Shown here piece after piece: positions 9,487 to 20,104 of a stretch of 64,000 nt of DNA. The number at the start of each line of letters is the position of its first letter. The first letter of the stretch is position 1. A program made the position numbers and the translations under genes. This stretch comes from Adineta ricciae (lineage: Eukaryota > Rotifera > Eurotatoria > Adinetida > Adinetidae). The DNA is taken from assembly GCA_905250025.1 (NCBI GenBank), contig CAJNOJ010000345.1:35858-99857 (forward strand), in the 5' to 3' direction. Below the pieces are notes generated by a model. It saw only the letters and a list, made by a program, of their open reading frames with translations. It had not been told where the DNA came from and ran no database searches.

Positions 9487-12400
9487 TGCTTGCGCTATTT
9501 CAACAGCCCGTTCGTGTATAACCTTAATACTCGTATCATCAAGTGGCGGCTTCAATTTTCTTTCAATATTGTGAATATGAACATCGTGATCTGCGTCCAA
9601 CGGAGGTACTTCATCAGCTTTTGCTTTGGCGAATTCTGCTACAACTATAAGCTTAATCAATTCATACACATTCTGTTTTACTTCCGGATTGCTATGTTCG
9701 AGAAAAATCCGACGTATACGACCATGTTGTAGTACAGCTTTGGCGACATTTTTGGGCTTTTTAAGCAGCTCCATGTACCGACGACTCATAACATGCCCAA
9801 GCACAAGAATCGACTCGAAAATAAGTGGACTACAACGGTGTGTAGGTTGTAATGCTTGTATCCAATTGCGTACCTCTCGAGAGATTGACGCTTTTTTCCA
9901 GCCTGATGCATCCATGTATGAATTCAGGTTTCGAATGATATCTCCTTGATTGCGCGTGAAATTAATCGAAGAGTTCAAGTTACTGGATGGTGCGACGGTT
10001 AAATGATCGTGATTATCGCCATGGCGAAATTTTCTTAAATGTTCATGTTCAAATCGATTGCGACACTTGAAACCTGGAAATTTACAGAACAGACGAAAAT
10101 CTCGTATGCGCGGATGAGAATATGACTCCAAATGTTGTTCATTCGTACTTTTAGCGCATGCATCTCCATCGGGACAAATGTGACGAGCAATATGAATCGA
10201 TGTTAGAAGATGTTTGCTGTCCTTTGTCTTACATTGCCGACCGAACGCACACAGATGCGAGTAAGTGAGGCAATGCTTTTCCACATCTTGTGAAAGTTTT
10301 TCCCCTTCAGTACGCATTGTATATTTAATATACTTTTGACAACTGTATGGTGTAAATGGACAAGGCTGTCGAAACGAATGAATTGTATTATCGGTATGAT
10401 CTTTATCATGAAATTGTACACAGCAATTATCGCGAGGGCAGATCGTTTTACAATGACGATACTTAGTACAATGATCTGCATTTCTTTTTAAATACTCCAC
10501 GCATTTCATTCCATCACGGCAGATCGGCAAATGACGATAAGAAAATAGATGCTCTTTGCTCATATCGACACAATAGTTATTGTCTTTACAGAAATCTGGA
10601 TGATCATATTCGCTGAAGTGTTTCGGATCAGTATCTTTACATTCGCCACCAAATTTACATTTGCTGCTATGCTGAAATGTAAATCGATGTACTTCGTCAT
10701 CCGTTTGTTGACATGGTGATTCGGTATTCTGATGAGAACATATAGGTGGATGTGAGAATTCGTTACAATGTTGAGCATTTCTAAGATCACGACATCTCGA
10801 TCCATGATGGCATGGTGATTTGTGTAAGATACGTACATCACTAAGAGTTAATTGTCCATCGGATGATTTATTAAGAATACGATACGGTCCGGATATCCCA
10901 TTGACACGTAATGTGGCCGGTGGACGGAAAACTTGATTATGTAAACATTTGTGGAACGGTGCGAAATTTCCATCTGGATTGATTTTACCCTTGGAATTGT
11001 GATCATCGATAATAGCAAAGTAAATTTCATGGAAATAACCAGCGTACTGAGTTATAACAGATTTGAAAAGTAAAGCAATATGTTCGGGTGGATTCTTAAA
11101 CGCGCCACAACCGAAAGCGGACAAAACTAAACAATTATGTCCATGTTGATGTCCGATTGCAAAAATACTTTCGATCTTTTTATGCGTATTGACAGCAAAT
11201 TTGTCTTCTAACATGCTGTTTTTGTTCAATGTAGGATCTCGATAAGCTGCCATAGCTACAGAACAAACGTTTGTAAGTGGTTTAGCCATATATGCATAAC
11301 CTTCTTCTTTTTCTCTCTGTCGAAAGACAGTTATACCAGATGTATAAATAGCACCGAACAGTTCCATGGGATAGAAGCCACGATAACCGGTTGGCTTTTT
11401 ACAGGCGCCTTTTTCGTTACAAAAAAGCGGTTCTGACCGATCTTTATTAGCGATTTCGAAGTCCAAACTTTGATAATAATCGGATCGACGAAACAGATTT
11501 TCTTCCTGAGCACCATCACCTTTCCGATAACCACCACCGGGACTAGTTGCATTCGCCATGTTCAATAACAATGGTTTATGTCCCTGTGAAACTAATTTCT
11601 CATAAACTACGAGACAATCTTCCATAACAACATGAACTGTTGTTGATTCATACGGGATCTTCAATTCTGTCTGCATAATCGTTTTCCCATCGAGTAATTT
11701 CGACCGATGGTCATATCCAATTGTTTTCAAACGTTGTAAATTGAGTGTTACTTCTTGACCATCGACAACATACTTCTGCTTTCGAAGAATTGCAATCGTG
11801 TTGAGCATAACTGTTACACGTAATAAATGTAAAACCCGATCATATTTCGATTGTTTACTTCTTTTCTCTTCAGCTTTGTTAAATTGTTCGATCCAATTTT
11901 GAGCATTCCATTTATAATGAAGAATCGGATGTTGAAGATTATTCATAATGGTTGTGATATCAGGCTCAGCATCTAACATCGCTGTTTCATACCAATTCTC
12001 TGCCGTAATCTCGCATTGATCTGGATTCCTATCAACTCTATGCGGTTTGATCTCCATAGTAAACTTATCGATCCGCAGTGCACCGATTTCCATACAATGA
12101 CTGTATGCGTGCACATCGTTGAGTTCAATGATGAGATGGTTTTCGACAAGAGAGTGATCACGCACTTGGCCTGTAAAAAGTGTATGTTGCAGAATGCGGT
12201 TGATATCAAAGCCATTAGGAACAGGGGAGACAATAACTCGGTAAGCGAGTTTGGCTTTTTTCGAGAAATTTTGTCCATCAATGATGATGAAGCCTTGAGT
12301 TTTCCATTTTCTCGATGCTTTTGTTGCTATAACAACTGCATTGCTTGTTTCCTTATCATATTGTATGTAAAAGCAAGTCGAAGGAAGTTTTGTTTCGTCT

Positions 12401-13020
12401 ATTTGTGTCGCAACTACACTGGTGATCTTATCAGTATTACTAGTCGAAGGTAAATCTTCGAAAAAATTGCAATCAGCCCGTGGATACACCTGTGCGAAAT
12501 GATTTCCTATTTTGAAATTGGGCGCGGCAACTGCAGCTAAAAGTTCATCAAGATCGTTTAAACTTATACGAAAAATATTCGGAAATTGAGTAGATATCGA
12601 TTCACATGGATATTCCTCTTTTATTTTGTATATTTGCATATATCGACGAGAAATATCAGTTCCAGAAGGAATCTTCGACATAGTTTGATCGACAACAATG
12701 TAAGTGTCCAAATCTAATGTATCAACAAATGAAATACTGATGTTGAGTTCTCGGTCAAACATCATAGATTGACCATCTGAAAGAAGATACGTTTGATCCT
12801 CTTCGTTATTCAATTCAACTATTGCAACACCAAGTTTTAAATGACATTGGACATTCTTCAATTTCATCCGTCCAGTTTTCTCGATGGTGCTACGAAGTTT
12901 GCCCTGCAGGTCATCACCAGGATAATCTATTGGGAGATCCGGTACATAAACCAGTAAGTTCTCTTTTCTGCCCAGTGGAGAAGGCTTTACTTGAGAATCA
13001 CTATCACTATCGCTTGACAT
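9484..13020 (-). CDS. Poly(ADP-ribose) glycohydrolase (bacterial-type PARG) with an array of PBZ zinc fingers
   Basis: An 1178-aa open frame starting at the ATG at 13020. Residues 20-110 resemble an RRM-like fold as at the N-terminus of PARP10/14. Residues about 450-695 form a microbial-type PARG (DUF2263/TIGR02452) macrodomain: LNMANATSPGGG, then GGG-x6-QEE (GAQEENLFRRS), which is the catalytic signature of this class, and later LSAFGCGAFKNPP in the ligand loop. Residues 737-1000 (genomic 10021-10812) carry about nine Cys/His fingers. Several match PBZ exactly, for example C-KFGGE-C-KDTDPK-H-FSEYD-H (C-x5-C-x6-H-x5-H). The family hydrolyses poly(ADP-ribose), and the fingers should target it to the polymer, so a role in DNA-damage signalling or repair is likely. 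The last 170 residues are helical and unassigned. The frame ends at a lone TAA and the next open frame continues in phase. Confidence 0.85.
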   Translation of the reverse strand: MSSDSDSDSQVKPSPLGRKENLLVYVPDLPIDYPGDDLQGKLRSTIEKTGRMKLKNVQCHLKLGVAIVELNNEEDQTYLLSDGQSMMFDRELNISISFVDTLDLDTYIVVDQTMSKIPSGTDISRRYMQIYKIKEEYPCESISTQFPNIFRISLNDLDELLAAVAAPNFKIGNHFAQVYPRADCNFFEDLPSTSNTDKITSVVATQIDETKLPSTCFYIQYDKETSNAVVIATKASRKWKTQGFIIIDGQNFSKKAKLAYRVIVSPVPNGFDINRILQHTLFTGQVRDHSLVENHLIIELNDVHAYSHCMEIGALRIDKFTMEIKPHRVDRNPDQCEITAENWYETAMLDAEPDITTIMNNLQHPILHYKWNAQNWIEQFNKAEEKRSKQSKYDRVLHLLRVTVMLNTIAILRKQKYVVDGQEVTLNLQRLKTIGYDHRSKLLDGKTIMQTELKIPYESTTVHVVMEDCLVVYEKLVSQGHKPLLLNMANATSPGGGYRKGDGAQEENLFRRSDYYQSLDFEIANKDRSEPLFCNEKGACKKPTGYRGFYPMELFGAIYTSGITVFRQREKEEGYAYMAKPLTNVCSVAMAAYRDPTLNKNSMLEDKFAVNTHKKIESIFAIGHQHGHNCLVLSAFGCGAFKNPPEHIALLFKSVITQYAGYFHEIYFAIIDDHNSKGKINPDGNFAPFHKCLHNQVFRPPATLRVNGISGPYRILNKSSDGQLTLSDVRILHKSPCHHGSRCRDLRNAQHCNEFSHPPICSHQNTESPCQQTDDEVHRFTFQHSSKCKFGGECKDTDPKHFSEYDHPDFCKDNNYCVDMSKEHLFSYRHLPICRDGMKCVEYLKRNADHCTKYRHCKTICPRDNCCVQFHDKDHTDNTIHSFRQPCPFTPYSCQKYIKYTMRTEGEKLSQDVEKHCLTYSHLCAFGRQCKTKDSKHLLTSIHIARHICPDGDACAKSTNEQHLESYSHPRIRDFRLFCKFPGFKCRNRFEHEHLRKFRHGDNHDHLTVAPSSNLNSSINFTRNQGDIIRNLNSYMDASGWKKASISREVRNWIQALQPTHRCSPLIFESILVLGHVMSRRYMELLKKPKNVAKAVLQHGRIRRIFLEHSNPEVKQNVYELIKLIVVAEFAKAKADEVPPLDADHDVHIHNIERKLKPPLDDTSIKVIHERAVEIAQA

Positions 13021-13897
13021 AGTTTTTCAATATAACAAGAAAGATAAGAATAGAATTAAATACCCAATTCTTCGGAGAAACGAGCGCTTTGATGAAAAGA
13101 ATGTTTCTTTACCAAAAAAAGCTCGCAATATACTGTTTCAAGTTTAAAACAGCCAAAAGTCTGAGGACGGAAAATAAAATGTGTAGTTGTGGCACATGTA
13201 TTGAGAAAAAAACTACTCTTGGCAATTTCCAAATTCCTTCTGACGACAGTAGGAAGAAGAAGAATGAAATAATCTTGAAAAAGTAATCTCGTCAATGGTC
13301 TGATGATCAACAAAATAAAATGTTAAAGAATGTGACGAGTAGAAAAGAAAGGAAGAAACCGTATGAAGAAAAACTTTTATCTTGAAATTGTAATTTATTC
13401 GAGTAAAAACCAACAATAACATACACGTATTTTCACCCACACCCTCACACACACCCTCACCCTTTGATTGTCCTAAGACCGCAAAATCAAACATCATTGC
13501 GAGTCTATCTACGCATCCAAATGAAGAAGAAGTGCTCCTACGTCCTGGCCAATCTTTCGAAATCGAGAAGATCGATGAAATCAAAGGAAGATATATCATC
13601 TATCTATGACACTAACATCACCGAGTGACGCTAATTAAATAAATCTCCGAGCATCCGTATATATACCCGACAATGTCATGTATTCATTTAGTTGCTGATC
13701 AATGGGCGACATGACAGGAAGAGAATGTAAACAACGTTCGTATTCTCTTGCAATTTTGTAATGTACACGTGCGATAATTATAAACGTATGACAAAATGTG
13801 ATGAAAAATGGGTGGAAAATGTTATTGATCGACAACGTCATTCATCGAAAGGTAGTTTTGCACTGGTGACGTCTTGACATCGGAAGGAAATAGACAA
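13021..13897. promoter_or_regulatory. Divergent intergenic region
   Basis: This 877-bp spacer separates the PARG gene (leftward) from the small gene at 13898 (rightward), so it must hold both promoters. A CA/CCCTCA-rich tract occupies about 13434-13466 (repeats of CACCCTCA and CACA). Open frames here on both strands lack any family resemblance. No specific promoter element is assigned. Confidence 0.35.
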
Positions 13898-14527
13898 ATG
13901 CTGGGCAATAAATCTGTTCCCTCGTCGTTTGGGCATTTTACTGAAAAACTTTTTGATGAATATCCGATTTATGAAGTGAAACTGTTATCAACAACTGTCG
14001 ATGAATATCTTCCAACTAAACTTCCAGCCTTTGCAGCGAAATCATGGAAGAATATGAGTAAGCGTCATTTCTTTTATTCGAAACCAATCGTTTATGCTAC
14101 ACGATGTCAAATTAGCAATGATAGTGAACTATTGCCATCGAAATTATCATTAAGTGACTTATTGGAAGATTTACTGTTAGAGAGCACATCGAAAATTCGG
14201 TACAATTTCGTTATAATAGGTGATACTCTAATCTTCGCACGTGTTCCTCGTCATCGTCATATCTCCTACCATTTACTCTGTAAACATATCTCGTTAGCTA
14301 ACCGTTCGACAGATGTTCGTTTTGCTGGTGAATTCTGGCGAGATGAAAAGTCTCATCTTCGATTAAACAACAATTCCGGTACCTATCGTCCATCGAACGA
14401 ATTACTTCAGTCAACTATTAAACTTTTCAATGCGATAACTTCATTGGGATTTAAAGGTATCGACTTTCGACAAAGCGTACAATTTCCTATGCAACTCCAG
14501 TTGAGTAAGGAAATACAAAAAGTGTAA
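13898..14527 (+). CDS. Conserved protein of unknown function
   Basis: A 209-aa intronless protein. The open frame extends to a TTG at 13874, but the first ATG is at 13898. There are no membrane segments and no signal peptide. The most striking part is the C-terminal half, with ARVPRHRHISYH, HISLANRSTDVRFAGEFW and then LNNNSGTYRP; the NNSGTY motif sits in what looks like a compact enzyme- or ligand-binding core. I have a vague recollection of similar motifs in protist and plant hypothetical proteins, but I cannot name a family. It is transcribed away from the PARG gene. A poly(A) signal follows closely at 14565. Confidence 0.6.
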   Translation: MLGNKSVPSSFGHFTEKLFDEYPIYEVKLLSTTVDEYLPTKLPAFAAKSWKNMSKRHFFYSKPIVYATRCQISNDSELLPSKLSLSDLLEDLLLESTSKIRYNFVIIGDTLIFARVPRHRHISYHLLCKHISLANRSTDVRFAGEFWRDEKSHLRLNNNSGTYRPSNELLQSTIKLFNAITSLGFKGIDFRQSVQFPMQLQLSKEIQKV

Positions 14528-14564
14528 ATTTGTGGCATGCTTGCCCTTTTTCTTATATTATTTG

Positions 14565-14570
14565 AATAAA
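14565..14570 (+). terminator. AATAAA polyadenylation signal of the 13898 gene
   Basis: A canonical AATAAA lies 38 bp after the stop codon at 14527. The convergent astacin gene ends at 14720, leaving about 150 bp between the two 3' ends, typical of a compact genome. Confidence 0.6.
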
Positions 14571-14719
14571 CAATTAATCCTGACACTTTCACATTGAATC
14601 CGATGACATGCTGGTTCATTGATTAAGATATGCTTTGTTTTTAGATAAAAGAATATGTAGGAAATTTCCAGATTAAATAGAGTAAAAATGATCACTTTTG
14701 AAGTGCAAAAGAAAATTGA

Positions 14720-17700
14720 TTATGTAACGATGGTGTAACTGAGTTTAACCCCAGTTTGGGCGTCATCAGGCCAGAAATATCGTGCTCCGCGCGATCCAAT
14801 ATTCGATGAAAGATTTGCACTACTTGTGCGTAATGCTATACTACCAAATGTCGTTGCTATCGATGCTGTTGTGTCTTGAATTCCGATACCAATATAAGTC
14901 TTTTCAGCTACATAAATTGTATTATTCGGAAGAGTATAAGTTTGAATTAATTGTGATGTAGATATTTGAGATGAAGGAATGGAATGTTGACTGCAAATCA
15001 TAAATCCGCCGGATATGGGAATGATTGTATAGATCCATAGACGAGCATTGATACTAGGTAAGCGCGATCCGCGATATTGAACGGTAATAGATTGAATAAA
15101 ACCATTCATTGGGCTCGAATCATTTAGATTGAAAAACGTACTGTTGGGCGAAAATGAATCCCCTGTTAAATTTCGATTTTGTGAGTTGACAGTAACAACT
15201 AGACAAAGAATGATTATGAGAAAAAAAACTAATTTTGGTATCGACAAGCTGTGTAGTCTTACCTCTTCCATTCGTTACTACTTGAGCTAAAAGATGATGT
15301 TTTAAACATAACTCCGACAAACAGTGTCAGTTCTACCAAAGCTTACCTGGGCAAGTTGGTCGATCATCAGATCTATTACAGCCAGCAGAACTTCCTGTCG
15401 TAGGTACAGATGTTCTCGATGAAGAATATGTTGATGGAGTAGTCGCCGATAATACAGGAAGTACTAGATTGATGCGATTGATAGTGACTCGAGCTGGACC
15501 GGATACAATCACTGAGAATGGTCCAGTTACATCATTATTGTATGTTGTGAATATCAGAATGTATTTCCTACCACTTTGAAGATTGTATGTGATACGGAAC
15601 TGCATATTTCCTGCATCATCATCATTGAATGCAACTAGATTTGCAGACAGATCCCATGCACTGATGTTATTAACATACAAATATCCAAAAGTATCCACGG
15701 TACTAGTGGTAGTAAAGGTATATGTTCCGTTCGTGGATGGAGTGATTTCTAGTGCTTCGTAGTAGAATCTATCATATCGACCGTAACGACTAAACGCCGA
15801 ACTATTGTTAGTCAACGTGCTATTATAGTTCGTCATAGTTAGATTTGTACTGACTGTTGTTGATCTTATAGCTAAATATAGGGATCATAGATGTAAACAA
15901 TGTATTATATTCATGAGAGTGTAGCACTTACAGGTTGTAGTTGGCAATACTGTAGTCATAGATGAAACTTGAAGTGCAAGTGTGATGCGGTTGATGTTGA
16001 CCAGATTTGGGCCAGACACAGCCACTGAGAATGGTCCAGTTACATCATTATTGTATGTTGTGAATATCAGAATGTATTTCCGACCACTCTGAAGATTGTA
16101 TATGATACGAAACTGCATATTTCCTGCATCGTCGTCATTGAATGCAACTAGATTTGCAGACAGATCCCATGCACTGATGTTATTAACATACAAATATCCA
16201 AAAGTATCCACGGTACTAGTGGTAGTAAAGGTATATGTTCCGTTCGTGGATGGAGTGATTTCTAGTGCTTCGTAGTAGAATCTATCATATCGACCGTAAC
16301 GACTAAACGTCGAACTATTGTTAGTCAATGTGCTATTGTAATTTGTTATAGATATACTAGAGACGTTTGTTGTTGATCTTGTAGCTAAGAACAATATACG
16401 GTCATCGAAATCAACAAAACATTGAATAACATACTTGTCACTGGGAGCATTGTGCTAGTAGAAGGTAGTGTAAGTGCTAGACTGATTGACGTAAGACCAA
16501 CTTGAGCTAGACCGGAGACGATAGCAGAATACCTTCCTGTGACAGTCGGGCCGTAAGTCGTACAAATCAAAATGTATCTTCTGCCTGTTACAAGAGAAGA
16601 TGTAATGAGAAACTGCGCATTTCCGGCACTATCATCATTGAATGCGAGAAGATTTGCCGAGAGATTAGATGCGCTGATATTATTCACATATAAATATCCG
16701 TAAGTATCAATTGAGCTGCTACTTGTAAAATTATATGTACCATTTGTAGACACAGTTACAAGCAATGCTTCGTAATAAAATATCCCCGCTCCACCATATC
16801 GAGTAAATAGGGCACTACTATTGGTCAATGCACCAGTATAGTTCGAATAAGCTGTTGTTGATACAGTTTCCGAGCTGCCAAGGCGCAGAAAATTGACTGC
16901 TTGCGGGCCAGACACAACCACGTCTATGGCACCGGTAACATTGGCGCTGTACGTTGTAATCACCAAAACATATGTTGTATTTGCTTGAAGCGATAGTGTA
17001 AATTGAAATTGATTATTACCAGCGCTATCATCATTTTGAACAAGTAAATTTCTCTCCGGTGATGATGATAAGAAAATACCCAAATAGAGATAGCCGTACG
17101 TATCGACAACACTAAGACTTCGAAATCGGTAATTACCAGCGGTGAGAGCAGTAACTTGAATTGCTTCGTAGTAATAACTTCCATTGCCACCATTATAACG
17201 GCTAAAACGCGCACTCGATGTTGTCAATCTCGATGAATATGTTGAGTTAATTCTAAAGGAGCTCGCTAAAACAAACAACATCGACATGTCTCACGAGTTC
17301 ATTAGAAAAGTATAAATTACTTATGTTTTGTGTTGTTGGTGGTGGTAGTGTAACTCCTTGGGTTGTACAATTATAAAGAATTCGAACGGCTTGAATATCC
17401 GTTGGACTTAAACTATCACGTTGACCAATTGTAACATTAGCTTGTAGTGGTTCAATTGTTGCTAAACCATTTCGAGAGAATGCTGTTGATGCATAATGCA
17501 TGACTGATTGATAATCATACTGAGTATTGAGTGTTGTTACTCGACTGATATATTTTTGAAATTGAGATTCCATACCTGTATAGAAAGAATTGATTGTATA
17601 GATTTAAATAGACAATGCAAGCCGTTGTTGTACCTGTTTGAACATTGTTGAGATTAATTCGAACATAGTTGTCACGATCCGGCCGAGATTGTTCGTGATG

Positions 17701-18509
17701 AAATCCTATAGGAAAAGGAGATACTTTGTACTCTGATTGAATACGTTTGCATTGTGAATCTACCTAATGTGTGTAACAATTCATGCATGACCACACCATC
17801 GTAAAGGCAACCGGAACTTTGCAGAGTAACAATTCGATCCATCGTAATATCAGGATTTTGTCCAACCTATATATTCGTTTTGATTTCTTCGGAATATCTC
17901 TAATATGCTTACATATGATGAACAACCATCTCCATTTTCTATGATGATATAATACTGGTCCGATGAAATTCTCGGTCGAAACTGTACACAGCGCACTAAA
18001 TTAACCGAAACCAAGAGTTCTAACTTTCTCATGACATCGACAATATACATTTCCTCTTCAAGACCTATAAAAACATATCCAATATCGCACATTCTGTGAT
18101 TATCCGATTACACACTGTATCCTGTGGCGAACTCGTACGGTACAATTCCATCTGGCCAAGTTACTGTCGAAGTCGCAGATGTTGCTGCTAATGAACGCTA
18201 AACACATTTATGATCAGAATATCCTTATCAGTAGAATTCACTTACACCCGTTGATCGGGTAACAGGTGGAAATCGCATATCGCCTTGAAATAATTGAGCT
18301 AAAGAATACATACTATGAATTCTAGTAATTGATAAATCAGAAGGATTTTATATACCATTTCTTTCCAGGTTGTTTTGTACGATTTTTGGATTCTAAGTAA
18401 AAACAAAAGGATTTCGTTGATATTTTTGAAATTTAATTACAATAAATAATCCATTGATCTGTAATATGATGATTGCACCAAGGATAGTTCGAAGGAATCT
18501 GGTTGCCAT
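14720..18509 (-). CDS. Secreted astacin metalloprotease with four PPC-like beta-domain repeats (13 exons)
   Basis: I reconstructed 13 exons on the minus strand, all GT-AG and all in phase: 18509-18441, 18392-18356, 18298-18246, 18197-18116, 18064-17913, 17866-17764, 17705-17634, 17575-17321, 17265-16435, 16384-15932, 15871-15347, 15286-15263 (a 24-nt microexon) and 15198-14720, giving 1044 aa. The start at 18509 opens a signal peptide. A propeptide FQGDM supplies the astacin Asp switch. The zinc site HELLHTLGFHHEQ spans an intron (HExxHxxGxxHE), and the Met-turn is SVMHY. After the protease come four copies of a roughly 130-aa beta domain with YYEA, DTYGYLY or DTFGYLY, and FNDD motifs, resembling bacterial pre-peptidase C-terminal (PPC) domains, then a 160-aa beta-rich C-terminal domain. 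It likely cleaves extracellular or digestive substrates. A truncated exon-1 copy is at 44274. Confidence 0.88.
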
Positions 18510-18791
18510 TGCGCGAGTCAATTCACTATTTCGACCAATGTGACGTTTGTGACCGGAATCTAACCTAATTTCAAAGAATCCATTCGTATTTATTTGAACT
18601 GAAAGAATGGTGTGATAAGGTCTCGGCACTCCAGGAAGGATTATTAACCATTGAATAAAAGCAGAACGTTTAACAGAATTAGAATACTTTCTATATTCAC
18701 AAAAGGTTTCAATATATTCATGTGATTTCATTATGAATTTGCAATGGAATAAGAATAATTGTCTTTTGTATTGAATTGAAAAGAGATTCTG
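18510..18791. promoter_or_regulatory. Divergent promoter region between astacin and the broken gene
   Basis: These 282 bp separate the astacin start (leftward) from the ATG at 18792 (rightward). The segment is well conserved in copy B (44343-44624), apart from small changes. No defined motif is assigned. Confidence 0.35.
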
Positions 18792-19726
18792 ATGAATGAG
18801 ACCAGATTAAAATGTCCAGGTAACCTTTTCAAATCATTGAGTCGACTTTTCACATTGAAGAGAAACGCGACACCTATACGAAAATATTCTCAACCGTGGA
18901 AATTCCGAACGAATCAACAAAAATTCGATTGCCGATATTTTATCATCATATACTACATTTTCCCTGACAAATCTCATCCAGTTTCTGAATAATTCCTCAT
19001 CACCATTCGGATTTTTGCCAACAAAGCCAAACAGAAAGAAAGGCATCATCGAAATTTGTAGTCCGTATTATGCACCAGTTTCACGAACGTACCTCGATGA
19101 ATTGCTTCAAGATTGGAGTGAATATGTCGATAGAATTAAATTCTCTGATGGATCATTTTCATTGATATCGAAGCATCGTTCACGTGACTTAATTATAACG
19201 TTGCACATAAACACAAATGTTATGTAAGTACAGACGGTTACATCGAACGTGTCTTAGTTTCATCTGTTGGTGATAAAGCAATATTTAAAAACGTGTAAAG
19301 ATTTAGAGTAAGGAAAACGAAAGAAATTCTGGTGAATTTTCGTATAGATTCGATGTTTTGGAAATCAGCTCAGGCTTTTTGAGTTTACCGGCCGATGATT
19401 GAAAAGAATTGGTGAAGTTGGTGATATCGTTTGATTTGAAAGATAAACCAGACGTTGGAATTCAATGCGGTGCGGGTGGAGATGCATCGATTTCTCGAGG
19501 CAGGCGCTCATGTCTGTTCTTTGCATGTTTCTTCGAAATAACAAACGAGAAATGCTTGTTTCGGTTTACGTTTGAAGCAGCGGATCCTGAAGTATTTGCA
19601 TATCATATACAAAACAGTCGTAATTCCGATGCATTTGAACGAGGACATGATTTAATTGCAATGAAACGCATTCTTACCACGGATCTCGATCGTTTTCTGC
19701 GAATACCAAACCGACGGATGCTCTGA
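18792..19726 (+). pseudogene. Broken multi-exon gene of unknown function, copy A
   Basis: The best coding signal is an exon ending at a GTAAGT donor (about 19206) that joins in phase to an acceptor just before 19350 and runs to the stop at 19726. The second exon carries EISSGFLSLPADD, then GIQCGAGGDASISRG and a tail ending RIPNRRML. A TGA at 19400-19402 replaces the Trp codon seen in copy B. The 5' part, starting at ATG 18792 with a GTAACC donor, cannot be joined without stops in either copy. I do not recognise the family. The protein would be small, with no signal peptide. Decay appears recent because the frame is otherwise preserved. Confidence 0.55.
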
Positions 19727-20104
19727 CACAATAACATTCATACACTGCGGAAGTATAAACATTGTTTGTCTCAATATAAGAAAAACTTCAGTTCTTCGCG
19801 GAAAAAAACTATCGTTCGGAATCAAAGTGAAACAATGACAAACATACCCATCGGTAAAAGAGTTTCCCTCAGGTAAGTAATTGCTTCAGACATAAAAAAG
19901 CAATCAGAAAGTTACTTCTCAATTTCAACAAAACATTCCTCTTGCTTACCCACAGACTTGACATCGAATAAGACAATGTTGTCAGTTTATCATCTTCCAT
20001 ACTACGAAGCACTTAACCAAATTACTTTCCGTTTTTTCTTTCATATAGCTTTCTACTCATTCAAAACAAAAGACAGAGCGTATTGAACATTTATAGACAA
20101 CACA

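Noticed and set aside
13434..13466. CACCCTCA/CCCACA-rich run as an interstitial telomere
   Set aside because: Units do not repeat cleanly as TGTGGG/CCCACA, the repeat I associate with bdelloid telomeres. It is too short and irregular.
19400..19402. TGA read as tryptophan (alternative code)
   Set aside because: TGA ends other intact genes here, for example at 21943 and 3538, so it is a stop codon in this genome.
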